DNA from: Paraburkholderia susongensis
GTDB lineage: Bacteria; Pseudomonadota; Gammaproteobacteria; Burkholderiales; Burkholderiaceae
Length of the DNA: 64,000 nucleotides
Direction of reading: 5' to 3'
Assembly (NCBI RefSeq): GCF_900177725.1
Contig: NZ_FXAT01000020.1
Span: 13,477-77,476 of the forward strand
The notes under the pieces were generated by a model. It worked only from the letters and a program-made list of their open reading frames with translations, had not been told where the DNA came from and did no database searches. This document shows positions 7,042 to 17,676 of the stretch, piece by piece; positions within the stretch are counted from its first letter, which is position 1, and every line of letters starts with the position of its first letter. A program made the translations under genes and the position numbers.

Positions 7042-9813
7042 ATGGCAATGTCTTCGGACAGTCCAGACCGCCAATGGAGCGTGTCGCTGATCCAAACCAA
7101 AATGATTCCGCCACGTCTTCCTCAGGGCTGCGTGCAACGGCCTCCATTACTCAGGCGGCTGCGTGTGCGAGAGACGCGCGGGGTAACCGTCGTGACCGCG
7201 CCGGCGGGTTTCGGCAAGACAACCTTGCTTACTGGATGGAGCAAAGCGCTGTCGGACCAAAAGCACCCTGTTGCCTGGCTTAGTGTCGACGGAGAAGACG
7301 ATGACCCGCAACAATTCGGTGCGTATCTGGTGGCGGCATTTTCCCGGACATCGGAGGACATCGCCTGGCAGGCACAACGGCTCCTGGATAACGATGCACT
7401 GACGCCCATTAGCACTGTCATTTCGGTGCTCCTGAACGGGATCGCAGCGTGCGGTCGAAGCGTTTTCCTCGTGCTCGATGACGCAGACCGCCTCACCGCG
7501 AAGCCCGTGCTTTCGATTGTGTCCCGTCTATTGCGCTATGCACCCGAAAACATGCACGTCCTGCTCGGGGGGCGCACCGAGCCCGCCCTGACGCTCAGTC
7601 AGCTTAGAGCCCCGGAAAAGCTAATGCGCATCTACGTCGACGATCTCCGGTTTTCAATCGATGATGCGCAGTCGTTTTTTGACCAGACGGGAACTGTGTT
7701 GCTCGACAGGACCAGCGTCGAGTTGTTGAACGAGGCGACTGAGGGGTGGGTGGCAGGTTTGCAACTGGCGTCTCTTTCACTGAGCCGGGGAGGCGATGCG
7801 GCCAGACTCGCCAGTAACCTCGCCGGAACCGGCTCCGGAATTGATCGCTACCTGAACGATACGGTGCTGGCGCATTTACCGCCGCCTATGCTGAAGTTTT
7901 TGCTGCATACATCGATTCTTGAACGACTCACTCCTGCGTTGTGTGATGCAGTCACGGGCGGAAAGGAAAGCGGAGAAAAGCTTGTCTGGCTTGAGGAACA
8001 TAACGTGTTCATCCGGCCACTGGATGAAACACAAGATTGGTACCGCTATCACGCTTTGCTCTCCGACGCGCTTCGGCGACGTCTTGTCCGCCAGATGCCG
8101 CAACTGGTTCCTTTGCTGCATCGCCGTGCCTCCCAATGGTTTGCAGGAGCACGTCTGTGGCCCGAAGCAGTCAGGCACGCATTAGCCGCGGGTGAAATCG
8201 AGCAGGCTGCGCAGTGGGCTGAGAACTGCGCGATGGAAATGCTGGAACGCGGTGACCCATACGCGTTGCTGGGTTGGATCGGAAAACTTCCCCCGGATGT
8301 CGTTCAGGGACAGTTACGTTTGCGCCTCGCGAAAGCGTGGGCGCTCGCGTTTTCGCTTCAACCCACTCTCGCATCGAGGGAAATTGATATTGTTACCAAT
8401 GAATTTAATCAGATGCGTCGGGATGATAGCGACATGGCCGAACAAGCCGCATTGGCGGAGATCAACGCGGTCAGCGCACTGATCGCCAGTATGTGTGATG
8501 AGAGTGAACGTGCGTTTGAACTCGGGTGCGCCGCCGAGGCCTCAATGGCGCCAGTGGCACCGTGGGTAAAACGTTACGCGCAATCTGCGCAATATTTTGG
8601 TTTGATGTACAGAGGCGGATTTGATCAGATCCTTCGCATGTGGAATGTCGCTAAATCCCGAGTAGATTATAGTCAGGACCCGAACTACTCGGATATCTAT
8701 CGAGACACGGTGTACGGTCATGCCGCATTGGTACATGGCGAGCTGCCTGTAGCAAGGCGAACTTTTGAGGCGACTTTCCAGCGTGCCGAAGAGGCGTTAG
8801 GATCTTCGTCGACCGGTGCGGCCTGGGTGGCCGGCTGCCTTGCTGCGATCTACTATGAGTGCAACGAGCTGACTGAGGCACGGAAGATCATTGCGGGTCG
8901 TACGTCCATTGCATTAGAAACCACCCCGCTAGGTGCGCTGACCCGACATGTCCTTTCTGCAGCACGCCTGTTGTGGCGAGATGGGGAGATGGGTTCGGCG
9001 CTGGCCATTCTCGAAGACGGTCGACAAGTCGCGATAAGCCGACAATGGCTACGCCTCAAGTTAGCATGTGACGCTGAGACAGTAAGACTGCTCCTGGACG
9101 ACGGTGACGTTACCAAGGCCAGGCAAATCGCGAACGAATTAAGCACGAGCGCGCCGATGATGTGCGACGAGCGGATGGGGTCCGCCGTGGAAACCTGGAC
9201 ATACTATTGCCTTCTACAGGCCCGCGTTCTGATAGCAGAGGACCGCGCAATTGAGGCCGTCGCGCTTCTTGAACGTTCGCTGGATACAGTGATCCCTACG
9301 GGCTTGCGTTGTCATGAAACAGTTATTTCCGTGCTGCTTTCCCGCGCGCTAGAACAATGCGGAGCTTCTGAAAGGGCGCTTGTCACGCTCGGACGAGCGC
9401 TGTGCATCGGAAGGGCAAGTGGCATGATTAACAGTTTCGTGGATGAAGGGCAACTTGTGCACACGTTACTGCAAAGGTTTCGCCAAGTCTCAGAAGACGT
9501 CTCTCCCGCCGAAGCCGCCTATATTGAAAGATTGCTGGCAGCCTTCGACGACCTCGACAATTCACCACCTGTATCTCTTCGGCCTGTCAAAATGGTGAAA
9601 ACGTCGTCGACTATTCTTACTGCGAGAGAGTTTGAAATAATCAACTACGTTTCCCGCGGCCTCTCGAATAAGGAAATCGGCCGAACCATGAGGCTGGCGC
9701 CGGAGACAATCAAATGGCATTTGAAGAATATCTTCGAAAAACTAAACGTAGGCTCGCGAATCGAAGCCGTGCAGAGTGTTCTTGGACTCGGAATTGGACA
9801 GAAGGCCGTTTGA
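7042..9813 (+). CDS. MalT-type LuxR transcriptional activator
   Basis: This is a large ATP-dependent LuxR (LAL/MalT-type) regulator of about 923 residues. Near the N-terminus a P-loop reads APAGFGKTTLL (about residues 53-62), with a Walker B-like LVLDDADRL about 90 residues on. A long central part is likely TPR-like helical repeats. The C-terminal LuxR helix-turn-helix begins LTAREFEIINYVSRGLSNKE and contains APETIKWHLKNI. These proteins bind ATP and an inducer, then activate promoters. I prefer the ATG at 7042, after a purine-rich GGGGGGCTGGAG, over the GTG at 6847, because family similarity starts there. No neighbouring target operon is evident; nearby genes are IS debris. Confidence 0.88.
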   Translation: MAMSSDSPDRQWSVSLIQTKMIPPRLPQGCVQRPPLLRRLRVRETRGVTVVTAPAGFGKTTLLTGWSKALSDQKHPVAWLSVDGEDDDPQQFGAYLVAAFSRTSEDIAWQAQRLLDNDALTPISTVISVLLNGIAACGRSVFLVLDDADRLTAKPVLSIVSRLLRYAPENMHVLLGGRTEPALTLSQLRAPEKLMRIYVDDLRFSIDDAQSFFDQTGTVLLDRTSVELLNEATEGWVAGLQLASLSLSRGGDAARLASNLAGTGSGIDRYLNDTVLAHLPPPMLKFLLHTSILERLTPALCDAVTGGKESGEKLVWLEEHNVFIRPLDETQDWYRYHALLSDALRRRLVRQMPQLVPLLHRRASQWFAGARLWPEAVRHALAAGEIEQAAQWAENCAMEMLERGDPYALLGWIGKLPPDVVQGQLRLRLAKAWALAFSLQPTLASREIDIVTNEFNQMRRDDSDMAEQAALAEINAVSALIASMCDESERAFELGCAAEASMAPVAPWVKRYAQSAQYFGLMYRGGFDQILRMWNVAKSRVDYSQDPNYSDIYRDTVYGHAALVHGELPVARRTFEATFQRAEEALGSSSTGAAWVAGCLAAIYYECNELTEARKIIAGRTSIALETTPLGALTRHVLSAARLLWRDGEMGSALAILEDGRQVAISRQWLRLKLACDAETVRLLLDDGDVTKARQIANELSTSAPMMCDERMGSAVETWTYYCLLQARVLIAEDRAIEAVALLERSLDTVIPTGLRCHETVISVLLSRALEQCGASERALVTLGRALCIGRASGMINSFVDEGQLVHTLLQRFRQVSEDVSPAEAAYIERLLAAFDDLDNSPPVSLRPVKMVKTSSTILTAREFEIINYVSRGLSNKEIGRTMRLAPETIKWHLKNIFEKLNVGSRIEAVQSVLGLGIGQKAV

Positions 9814-10136
9814 CAAAAAAAGTGCGACAAGGTGCGCTAAAACCCGGGCGAAGTATGTTCACTTAGCCGCAACTGATGGAGGGTAATTTGAATTCGCATC
9901 GTTCCTTTGCGAAGCGTTGCGCTACACCTCGAGCTTAACGGACTTCTGTCCTCACATCGCTCGGCTGCCAACCACCTCATCGGCATTGAGGATGCATGGG
10001 AAGAAGAACTATGACGTCTCGGGGCCGCGTATCTACGGCTGTCGACGAAGAATTCAGATGATGACGACATCAGGCAAAAGACAGCTGACCTGTACGCCTG
10101 CCAGCAGCCGAAAGAATCTGACCGTTAAGACGACCT
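9814..10136. other. No recognisable gene
   Basis: This is the short region between the MalT-type gene and the response-regulator remnant. I see only an A-run just after the stop (9814-9822) and no supported coding sequence. Confidence 0.35.
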
Positions 10137-10493
10137 CGATCAGGGCGGCTGAACCTCGCACAGCACCTCAAGCAACTTGGCCGCAGAAAACAGCCTGGTT
10201 AAAAACACATGTAGATGCAATCCGGGAGGAAATGCCGCCGCCGGGAGTATGCCGACCGGTATATCGGTGCGCGCTGGCGTCCCCCGCAGGGCGCAGATCA
10301 AATCGGCTCCATCCATTCGCGGCATCATTACATCGGAGACGATCAGGTCTGGTTTCTCCTGCGCCACCGAGCAAGGCGCATCAAATCCGTCCACTACTGT
10401 GCGAACCTGATATCCATCGGAAGTAACGAGCGTTTTGCTTGCTCGAAGCAGGTTCGGATCACCATCTACCAGAAAGACGAGTGTCGTTGTTTC
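10137..10493 (-). pseudogene. Response-regulator receiver domain remnant
   Basis: The reverse strand encodes a receiver-like fold: LVFLVDGDPNLL at the start, where the usual acidic pair is Asp-Gly-Asp, then LIVSDVMMPRMDG with the phospho-acceptor Asp, and a later stretch FSAAKLLEVL. The conserved Lys of the KPF motif appears replaced by Thr-Arg-Leu-Phe. The N-terminal end is cut by the IS66 terminal repeat at 10494. Phosphorelay function is unlikely. The sensor partner is not in the window. Confidence 0.65.
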
Positions 10494-10757
10494 GTAAGCG
10501 CGTCCTCAATACCGTGTAGATTTCGTCGTTGAGTTTAGCTACTTTGGTGCCCACCAAATGAATGGTGGACGCAACAGTGGGCCGCTCTCCTCAACCCAAA
10601 CGGTCCAAGCGACCCAATTTTTCGGTCGAGTTCAAGCGGCAGATTGTCGAGGCGACGCTCAAGCCGGGCGCGTCGGCCGCGCTCATCGCTCGCAAGCACG
10701 ACATCAACGCCAATCTGCTGTTCAAATGGCGTCGTCATTATCTTGCCGGCGATTTCG
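10494..10757 (+). mobile_element. IS66 left end with partial tnpA
   Basis: The IS66-type end GTAAGCGCGTCCTCAATACC starts at 10494. The same sequence, inverted, ends the IS66 at 53935. Behind it a tnpA reading frame from about 10562 gives NFSVEFKRQIVEATLKPGAS and FKWRRHYLAGDFGI, the helix-turn-helix accessory protein of IS66. It is cut at about 10757 by IS21 sequence. Confidence 0.8.
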
Positions 10758-10759
10758 GC

Positions 10760-12135
10760 ATACGGCACGCCGCATCGAACGTGATGCAACCTTGCCATCC
10801 CAGAAGCCACGGCATTCGTGGCGGACCCGCCCCGATCCGTTCGCCGAGGTCTGGGAGAGCGAAGTCGTTCCATTGCTGTGCAACGCACCCCACCTGATGG
10901 GCATCACGGTCCTGCGCAAGCTGCAAGATGATCATCTGGATCGTTATCCCGATAGCATGCGGCGTACGCTGGAGCGGCGTATTCGCCAGTGGCGGGCTAC
11001 CGAGGGTCCCAGTCAGGAGGTGTTCTTCCCCCCAGGAGCATCAGCCCGGCGTGCGCGGACTGTCGGACTTCACAGACATGGACAAGCTGTGCGTGACGAT
11101 CGGCGGCGCTCCGTTTAGCCACCGGCTGTACCACTTCGTGTTGGCGTTCTCGCGCTGGGAGTATGCAAACGTGGTTGAGGGGGTGAGAGTTTCGAAGCCC
11201 TCGCGACCGGATTGCAGAACGCTCTATGGCAGGCGGGAGGTTGCCCGCGTGAACACCGCACTGACAGCCTGTCGGCCGCCTTCCGGAACCTGGCCGGGCA
11301 GGATGACCACGACGCGTTACGCGGCTCTGCTCGACCATTACGGCATGGACGGCACGCGTAACAATCGCGGTCTGGGTCACGAGAACGGAAGTGTGGAATC
11401 CTCGCATCGGTATCTGAAGGAAGCGGTCGACCAGGCCTTGATGCTTCGAGGCCATCGCGACTTCGCTGACCGTGTCGCCTACGATGAATTCGTACGTGAG
11501 GTGGTAATGCGTCGGAACCGGCGCAACGCCGCTGCGTTTCGCATCGAGCGCGAACAACTGCAGAATCTGCCTGAACGTCGTACCACTGACTTCGTCGAGG
11601 ACGAAGCACTCGTGACCAGCTGCAGCACTTTTACCGTGCGCGGCATCCTCTACAGTGCGCCATCGCGCCTGATCGGCCACTGGTTGAAGGTGCGAATCTA
11701 TGGTGACCGGCTCGACTGCTACCAGTCTGGCGCACTGGTGCACAGCACCCCACGAGGCTCCCGTGCCGCCGACAACCGCCACGCGCTTGATTACCGTCAC
11801 TTCATCGACTCGCTCAGGCGTTCAAGGGCCTCGCGTTTCGTGATGCACTGTTTCGTCACGAGGCTTACCGTCGAATCTGGGAACGGCTGGATGCGCAACT
11901 GACGCAACGCCAAGCATGTAAGATCATGGTAGGCCCGCTTGAACTCGCGGGTCGCCACGGCGTAGAGGCCGTGCTGGCCGAGCGGCTCGACACGTTGTTC
12001 GAAGCCGGTGAACTGCCCGATCTGAAGCAGTTGCGCGACGAATTCGCGCCGCGTCAGACCTTGTGTCCCGAGGTGGTGGTACAGATGCCGCCCGTCTCAG
12101 TCTATGACGAACTGCTCGACGAGGTGGCCGCATGA
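10760..12135 (+). pseudogene. istA: IS21-family istA, decayed
   Basis: This is the transposase gene of an IS21 element. Similarity starts inside the N-terminal part (RRIERDATLPSQKPRHSW), so about 40 residues are missing. A C-run around 11027-11033 shifts the frame (FFP to QEHQPG), a G-run near 11175 shifts it again, and it returns near 11310 (RYAALLDHYG). The integrase-core signatures GLGHENGSVESSHRYLKEAVD and RNRRNAAAFRIEREQL are kept. The last part, from 11926, reads through to a stop overlapping istB. The gene is inactive. It is closely related to the copy at 29720-31094. Confidence 0.8.
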
Positions 12136-13271
12136 ACGCGCCCGCCCACGACAACGGCCGTCTGGCCCTGATGCTCAACGAGTTGCGTCTGCCAACAATC
12201 GGGAGGTTGTGGCCCGAGTTCGCCGAGCGTTCAGACAAGGAAGGCTGGCCGGCCGCACGGCTGCTCGGCGCGCTGCTCGAGCACGAACTGGCCGAACGTG
12301 CCCAAAGACGTATCGAGCGGCACCGCTCCGAGTCTCATCTGAATCCGACCAAGACGCTCGCCACCTTCGACTTCGGCATGGTGCCAATGGTCTCGAAAGC
12401 GCATGTCACGACACTGGCAAGCGGGGAGTCCTGGCTGGAGAAAGGCGCCACGATTCTGCTGTTCGGGCCGCCGGGTGCCGGCAAGAGTCATCTGGGGGCG
12501 GCCATCGGACACGCGCTGATTGACTCCGGTTACCGGGTGCTGTTCATGCGCACCAGCGAACTCGTCCAGAAGCTGCAGGCTGCGCGCCAAAGCCTGCAAT
12601 TGCCTTCCGCACTCACGAAGCTCGACCGCTTCGATCTCATCATCCTTGATGATCTGTCGTACGCGCGCAAGGACCAGGCCGAAACCAGTGTGCTGTTTGA
12701 GCTGATCGCCGAAGGGTATGAACGCAAAAGCCTTCTGATTACAGCAAACCAACCCTTCTCGGGCTGGAACGATGTCTTTTTCGACCCCGGCATGACCGTC
12801 GCCGCTATCGACCGACTGGTGCATCACTCAACAATCTTCGAGCTGAACGTTGAAAGCTATCGCCGCCGTAAGGCCAGCGATAAACAGAGCGCGCGCCGGC
12901 GACAATTACCCAGCGACAACTACACCCGTCGACCGGCCAAGATAATTGGCGCTGACCGGCCGTACCGCTTGACGCTGTCTAGATTACGATTGCGTTTGTG
13001 TCCGAAGCTGTATCGACTTGAGACTACGTTTGACAACGCCCGCGATTTTCTAGACGCTTCCGGCGCCGAGGAGTCGGCGATGCCCAACCTGTTGTGCACC
13101 CTATGTACAAGCCTTGGCTTCGAATTCACGATATGCGACCTTTCGTGCATGTGCAGCCAGCGACCGCTCGTCGAGTTGTCTCTGGTTGAAGGGATATCCA
13201 TGGACCATGGATACCAGCTAGGCGAAATTGAACAAGAAAACCAGCATACAAACGCCAAAGCTAGCAATTAA
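12132..13271 (+). CDS. istB: IS21 IstB ATPase with run-on C-terminus
   Basis: IstB is the AAA+ helper that directs IstA to target DNA. The P-loop GPPGAGKSHLG (about residues 115-125), LIILDDLSYARKD and TVAAIDRLVHHSTIFELN are all present. It starts with ATG overlapping the istA stop, the usual IS21 coupling. The frame is 379 residues, about 100 longer than normal. Beyond residue ~280 the sequence no longer looks like IstB, so the natural stop was probably lost and the frame runs into flanking DNA. With istA broken it cannot move the element alone. Confidence 0.8.
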   Translation: MNAPAHDNGRLALMLNELRLPTIGRLWPEFAERSDKEGWPAARLLGALLEHELAERAQRRIERHRSESHLNPTKTLATFDFGMVPMVSKAHVTTLASGESWLEKGATILLFGPPGAGKSHLGAAIGHALIDSGYRVLFMRTSELVQKLQAARQSLQLPSALTKLDRFDLIILDDLSYARKDQAETSVLFELIAEGYERKSLLITANQPFSGWNDVFFDPGMTVAAIDRLVHHSTIFELNVESYRRRKASDKQSARRRQLPSDNYTRRPAKIIGADRPYRLTLSRLRLRLCPKLYRLETTFDNARDFLDASGAEESAMPNLLCTLCTSLGFEFTICDLSCMCSQRPLVELSLVEGISMDHGYQLGEIEQENQHTNAKASN

Positions 13272-13640
13272 CCTCCTCGATCTTTGGCTGTATGCGGCAT
13301 ACTTTGCGTCAAATCCAGCGGGCGATGTGCGCGGACACCCGCCAAGCACCTGGGTGAACGTACTGTTCGCTCCTCCACCAGCGGCGCACGCGACGGGAGC
13401 ATGTCGCTCATACAGCAAATTGTGCTGCTATGACGCTCCCGTCTAATGACATTCGACAGCGCGGCCCTGTTGAGGAATAGTGTTATCGCCTTCACGCACT
13501 GCGCGGAGAGTGCTTTCGCCCGATCGCTGAGGGCGTCCTCGTCAGCAAGCAGCCACTGGATGGTGCGCCAACTTGGCCAGAATCGAGAGGCGATCAAAGC
13601 GCACTGTACCGTAGGTCACGGTCTCATCGAGTCACCGCGT
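13272..13640. other. No recognisable gene
   Basis: This is sequence after the IstB run-on. Several overlapping frames exist on both strands, but none has a family signature or a good ribosome site. It is probably decayed. Confidence 0.3.
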
Positions 13641-13699
13641 GCCTAACGGGTGTATGCCAATAAACGGACACTTCAGCCTGCCGAAGAGAATGGAATGAG

Positions 13700-14219
13700 C
13701 GGACAGGTTGTAGCTCCTCATAACAACCGATCGAGCACTACGAATTGCTGTTTGAGCGCCCCCATAGTCATACCGGCGCGACACGCAATCAGATCGCGAC
13801 GGAAGAAACAGTCCCCGGCGCCCCAAGTTTGGCAGCCAAGTACCGCAAGTATGGCGAACCGGTTTGCCAGCGGCGTTTCGCCGTCGTCGAGTTCATTGGT
13901 ACGGATGTTCGGCATGGTCACCAAATTGGCACGCCACCACATCTCGGATGCTGGATAGAGCCCGGCACTTTTTTGAGCAGTGCCGATTCCAAAGATCGCG
14001 GGATATAGGCATCCACCCGCCATCAGCAGCTCCGCCCTGGAGATCTACCGTTCGATGCGGCCCTTCCGATATCAGCAGAGCCCGTCCGCAATAGGTCCCA
14101 ACCTGTGGGTTGAACTCAAGACGAGCCCAAAGCTTGGGTGCGATGCGGCCGAACCGGGTCAGCCAACGTTCGAGCGACGGACTGAACACGTCGAGTCGAG
14201 TCGCGCTGTCTAGCCTCAC
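13700..14219 (-). pseudogene. Unrecognised frameshifted gene
   Basis: Two overlapping reverse frames look like one broken protein. The first (14219 to about 13985) reads FSPSLERWLTRFGRIAPKLW and LISEGPHRTVDLQGG. The second (about 14000 to 13718) reads KSAGLYPASEMWWRANLVTM and NELDDGETPLANRFAILAVL. Amino-acid composition and lack of stops argue for real ancestral coding sequence. I do not recognise the family. The frameshift near 13990 makes it a pseudogene. Confidence 0.4.
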
Positions 14220-14229
14220 ATTGGCGGCA

Positions 14230-16260
14230 GCGCACCAAAACTAGATGAATTCATCACATTCCTCAGCGCGGAAATGCTCCCGTTGTAGCAAAAGAGAGGC
14301 TGAGGCCGCGCAAAACCGAACAGACACAAAGACCGTTAATTCCTACAAATTACGTAATGTTCAATACATCCCATCAAACCCAGCGAGATAGAGCCATCGT
14401 GCCAGTCTTCCCGGTGAATTTTGGTGGACTGCTACGTCAGTGTCCGTGAAACAATCCCTCGGCAACTCTATGAACCCCCTGCCAGATATAGGTTGCGACG
14501 GGATCTATTACTTTTCCCCGATGTTTCACGAAACCGAACGCAGCACCTGTACGGCCATGTGCGACATTTCTGAGGTCCCTTCCGATTTCCACATATTCGA
14601 AAGGTAATTTCACAGTAGTCCGAAATAATATTTCGCAGCAAATCGGGCGGTGGCCAACGTGCAAGGTCAGCTTTTCGACTATCTGCAATCGACCTCTCCT
14701 TCAGCGGGTGAAGACCCTCCTCTATACCCTCGACTATCCTCCGATCTCGGTCGACCGCTATACCCGGCATGCTGACTACAATCGGCTTCTCGAAGCCCTC
14801 GATCAAAGTAACGAATCGGTGTATTTCGATGCGTCGCCGTCAGCAATTGTTGGTACCCCAGCACAAGAACTTTGAGGTTGTGCATACCTGACGCGTCGCG
14901 GTGAATTGTCTGACGGCGAAAACAAAGGCAACTTGAAACGAAATAACCGGACGCGTCATCTTGTGGCTTGGTTGCGAAGTCACGTAGACACAATCATTCA
15001 GCGTGTGGAAGCAGGTAATCGTAGAGGATAATCCTCGGGAGGCGCCCGTCGGCGAACTGTGCTAACCGATAGCACGTTACATGCTCATCTCTTTAGGGCG
15101 GAGAACGATTCGCCATGTGCCGTCGAGCGCAGTTGGCACGAACCGGTTGCAACTTTTCCATAAACTCAGATCAACACAAAGGAATTTGAGCGTTCCCTGC
15201 CGCAGCCGGTGACCGTGTACCCCCTCAGTTTGATCCGAGTCAACAACTGTCAGGCATGCAAAGATTTTCTTGAGCATCCAATCCCAACGCCTGTCGGCTA
15301 GAAACCGTCCCGCACGAGCGGTCAGAGATGTCCGTTCACGTCGGCGCAAATGAGCACCGACACCCAGAAATACGCGCTGCGGATCTCACAAAAGCACGCT
15401 GTCTCGCCGGCAATCCATGGAACGGGTTCAACACCCCATTGATTACTGGCTGAATTAAGGGAATGCAAGTCAACCGCGTCCTGCCTTGTCAGCGGCAGCG
15501 TCAAGTCCAGACCTACATTGACGTGCAGTGCGGCATCCCCGAAATCGCATACTGACACACGGAACGCGTCGCGCCCCTAGTAGGTGGCGACTCGGGACTG
15601 CACCATGAGGAATTGGCCAACGCGCTCCGTGAAAAATGGTCGCCTGCGCTGCTCGACGACAATGGGACAGCAATTCAACAGATGCACGTGTTGGCTACGG
15701 CAACAAGGAAGGGATCGAGCCCATCAGTCCTACGACCTGCGATGCGCTGCGCGCGCCTTGATGCAATTGAAGACTCAATTTCAACGCCGTGACTAGTACG
15801 CCATTGCTGACCCGCTTTATTCTAGAAGCCGAGCGCGTATAGAAAAACATGGGAAAGGTGCGCCTTTCCCATATCGTCCTGACCCACGATGGTCACATGG
15901 ACCCAGATGCGACTTATTTCAGGCACGCAAAACCTGATGACAGCCGTCGACGTGCGGGTGGACATGGTCCTGCGCATCCTCGGGCGCGCATCGCGGTAGA
16001 CCACGCCAATCTATATGCAGGCGGAACGGTAGCAGGTGCGTGTTAAGGTAAAGTGCTATTTCAAAAGGTGGATTTGACACTCCGCGTTGCGCAACTCAAG
16101 TCCTGAGCATCTTGTCATCGCAGTGACGGTCCATGGGCGCGCGGAGGCGCGCTGTAAAATCGATACAGTCAATCATTCGGTATTGAGAAGGGCTGCCGGA
16201 GAACCGGGTTCTTTAAGAGAACGCGAAACGTTTTCTGTGGCGGCAACACATGAGCATTTG
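14230..16260. other. Decayed region, no supported gene
   Basis: About 2 kb between the unknown pseudogene and the partition region. Reverse-strand frames at 14437-14993 and 15077-15558 have protein-like stretches (for example GDAALHVNVGLDLTLPLTRQ) but are short, overlap each other and match nothing I know. No IS ends, RNA genes or clear promoters were seen. Confidence 0.35.
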
Positions 16261-16278
16261 GTTTCGCCTGAGCGGCAC

Positions 16279-16408
16279 TCACACTTAACGATGCGTTACC
16301 GAGATCGAAATTTGCAGGGAAAGCAAAGACGTTCACTGACACTTATCTGATCGATATCTGTTAGTTTGGGACACCGTGTCATAAGTCTCCACTCAAACTG
16401 ACACTTAA
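16279..16408 (+). repeat. Three short direct repeats, CTSACACTTA
   Basis: CTCACACTTA (16279-16288), CTGACACTTA (16336-16345) and CTGACACTTA (16399-16408) lie 57 and 63 bp apart on the same strand. Spaced short repeats of this kind are typical of transposase-binding ends of Tn7/Tn5053-like transposons, but no such transposase is seen. Their role is unknown. Confidence 0.35.
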
Positions 16409-16591
16409 GGGTCCGTTTTCGAGCATTTCGCACCTGGAAGCGGACGCGCCTCCATTACATCAAGTGGACATGCCGTCGGTCAAAATTATGCGTCTGTACT
16501 TTAGGCGATCTGTCGCTCAAAAAAGCCGTGCGCCAGATGAATATCCCCAATAGGGGCATTCGGCTACCGTCATCATGGACATCGCTGATTG

Positions 16592-16626
16592 CGGCCGCGG
16601 TGTCCCCAATGGGGACACCGCGGCCG
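16592..16626. promoter_or_regulatory. parS-like centromere palindrome 1
   Basis: Perfect 16-bp arms, CGGCCGCGGTGTCCCC and its complement, surround the triplet AAT. The core GGTGTCCCC-3-GGGGACACC recurs at 16656-16678. The site lies just downstream of parB, a usual place for plasmid parS. ParB binding is inferred. Confidence 0.65.
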
Positions 16627-16655
16627 TCATTATCGCTGAGGGGATCAACAGTAGG

Positions 16656-16678
16656 CGGTGTCCCCTTTGGGGACACCG
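16656..16678. promoter_or_regulatory. parS-like centromere palindrome 2
   Basis: Arms CGGTGTCCCC and GGGGACACCG with a TTT spacer share the 9-bp half-site and 3-bp spacing of the palindrome at 16592. A weaker relative (TCCCCAATAGGGGC) lies near 16543-16557. The repetition supports a ParB-binding centromere rather than a chance hairpin. Confidence 0.65.
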
Positions 16679-16692
16679 GACGGAGATCCGAC

Positions 16693-17676
16693 TCAATCGG
16701 AAATGCCACTGCTTGCGGAAAAGAGTTCTGCGATGAGCATCCGGATCCGTTGCTCCTTATCAGCGGATAGCATACCTGCCTTGATCTTGACAGTGAAACC
16801 AACGGCATCCTTCGTTATCGATCCAGCTTGATTTTTCCCCGCAAAAATCTTTTCAATGCTTCGATCGCTAACGCCGCCAGACACATTCTCGCTACTCTCA
16901 GTCTCCTGGCGAATCACTTTCGCAAGCTTCGTTTGATCCAGATCTCCGGCTACGACTCGCGCCCAGACGTCACGAGCGACTTCAAATGCTCGCGCGTTCT
17001 TGTCTCGAAGCGCTGACACCACGTCTTCAGCTGCGTGCGCACCAATAAGTCGTGGTTGAACATCGAGGTCCTTGATAACGAAATCCGGCAAATCGGCGAA
17101 AGCAAGATACCGATATAGCTCGGAGCGTGACACGCCCAGAGCTTCTGCCATCCTCTTTCGGTTAGGAAACTCCTTCTCCGTTCGCCGAATGGAACGTGAG
17201 ACCTCGTAATCCGACAGATCCTCACGAGCCACGTTTTCAACAAGGGCCAACATCGCCATCTCTTCGTCTGAGAGATCAATAATGACAACCTTGATTGTCT
17301 CTTTGCCGATCATTTTATGGGCACGCCAACGCCGCTCACCAGCCACTATCTGATAGCCGTGCGCCGCTCGACGAACCACGATCGGCTGAACCAGACCTGC
17401 TTCGCGAATCGATTCAGCCAATTGAGCTAACTTCACTTCGTTGAATAACTGTCGCGGTTGCCAAGGGTTCGGAACAATGTTCGTAACTGGAACTTCGGAC
17501 GTTGAGCCAGCCCTTTCGAGTTCGACGATCCGCTGTTGTGCTTGCGCCAACGCGCCCGCCATACCAGGCGCGGTGCGAGGACTTGCCGGTTTGTCGTGCT
17601 GTTGGTCAAGCTTAATGTCCTTCGCCGCTCGAACCTCCGCAGTTTGGCTCATCATGCGTTCACGAAGATTGTTCAT
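16693..17676 (-). CDS. parB: Plasmid partition protein ParB
   Basis: This is the DNA-binding, CTP-hydrolysing partition protein, 327 residues. The N-terminal ParB/Spo0J domain carries PNPWQPRQLF, AESIREAGLVQPIVV, the nucleotide motif GERRWRAH and ALVENVAREDLSDYE. A helix-turn-helix follows (KRMAEALGVSRSELYRYLAF), then a C-terminal dimerisation part. I choose the ATG at 17676. It overlaps the parA stop (ATGA) and has a GAGGG ribosome site; an upstream start at 17691 is less likely. With parA upstream and parS-like palindromes downstream, it forms a complete parABS locus that segregates this replicon. Confidence 0.9.
   Translation of the reverse strand: MNNLRERMMSQTAEVRAAKDIKLDQQHDKPASPRTAPGMAGALAQAQQRIVELERAGSTSEVPVTNIVPNPWQPRQLFNEVKLAQLAESIREAGLVQPIVVRRAAHGYQIVAGERRWRAHKMIGKETIKVVIIDLSDEEMAMLALVENVAREDLSDYEVSRSIRRTEKEFPNRKRMAEALGVSRSELYRYLAFADLPDFVIKDLDVQPRLIGAHAAEDVVSALRDKNARAFEVARDVWARVVAGDLDQTKLAKVIRQETESSENVSGGVSDRSIEKIFAGKNQAGSITKDAVGFTVKIKAGMLSADKEQRIRMLIAELFSASSGISD

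Noticed and set aside
10928..11902. 324-residue forward frame as an independent gene
   Set aside because: It is one of several frames of a frameshifted istA; only parts of it are in the true frame.
14437..14993. Overlapping reverse frames with protein-like composition, considered as EAL or response-regulator remnants
   Set aside because: No catalytic or phospho-acceptor motif could be aligned, and frames are broken several times.
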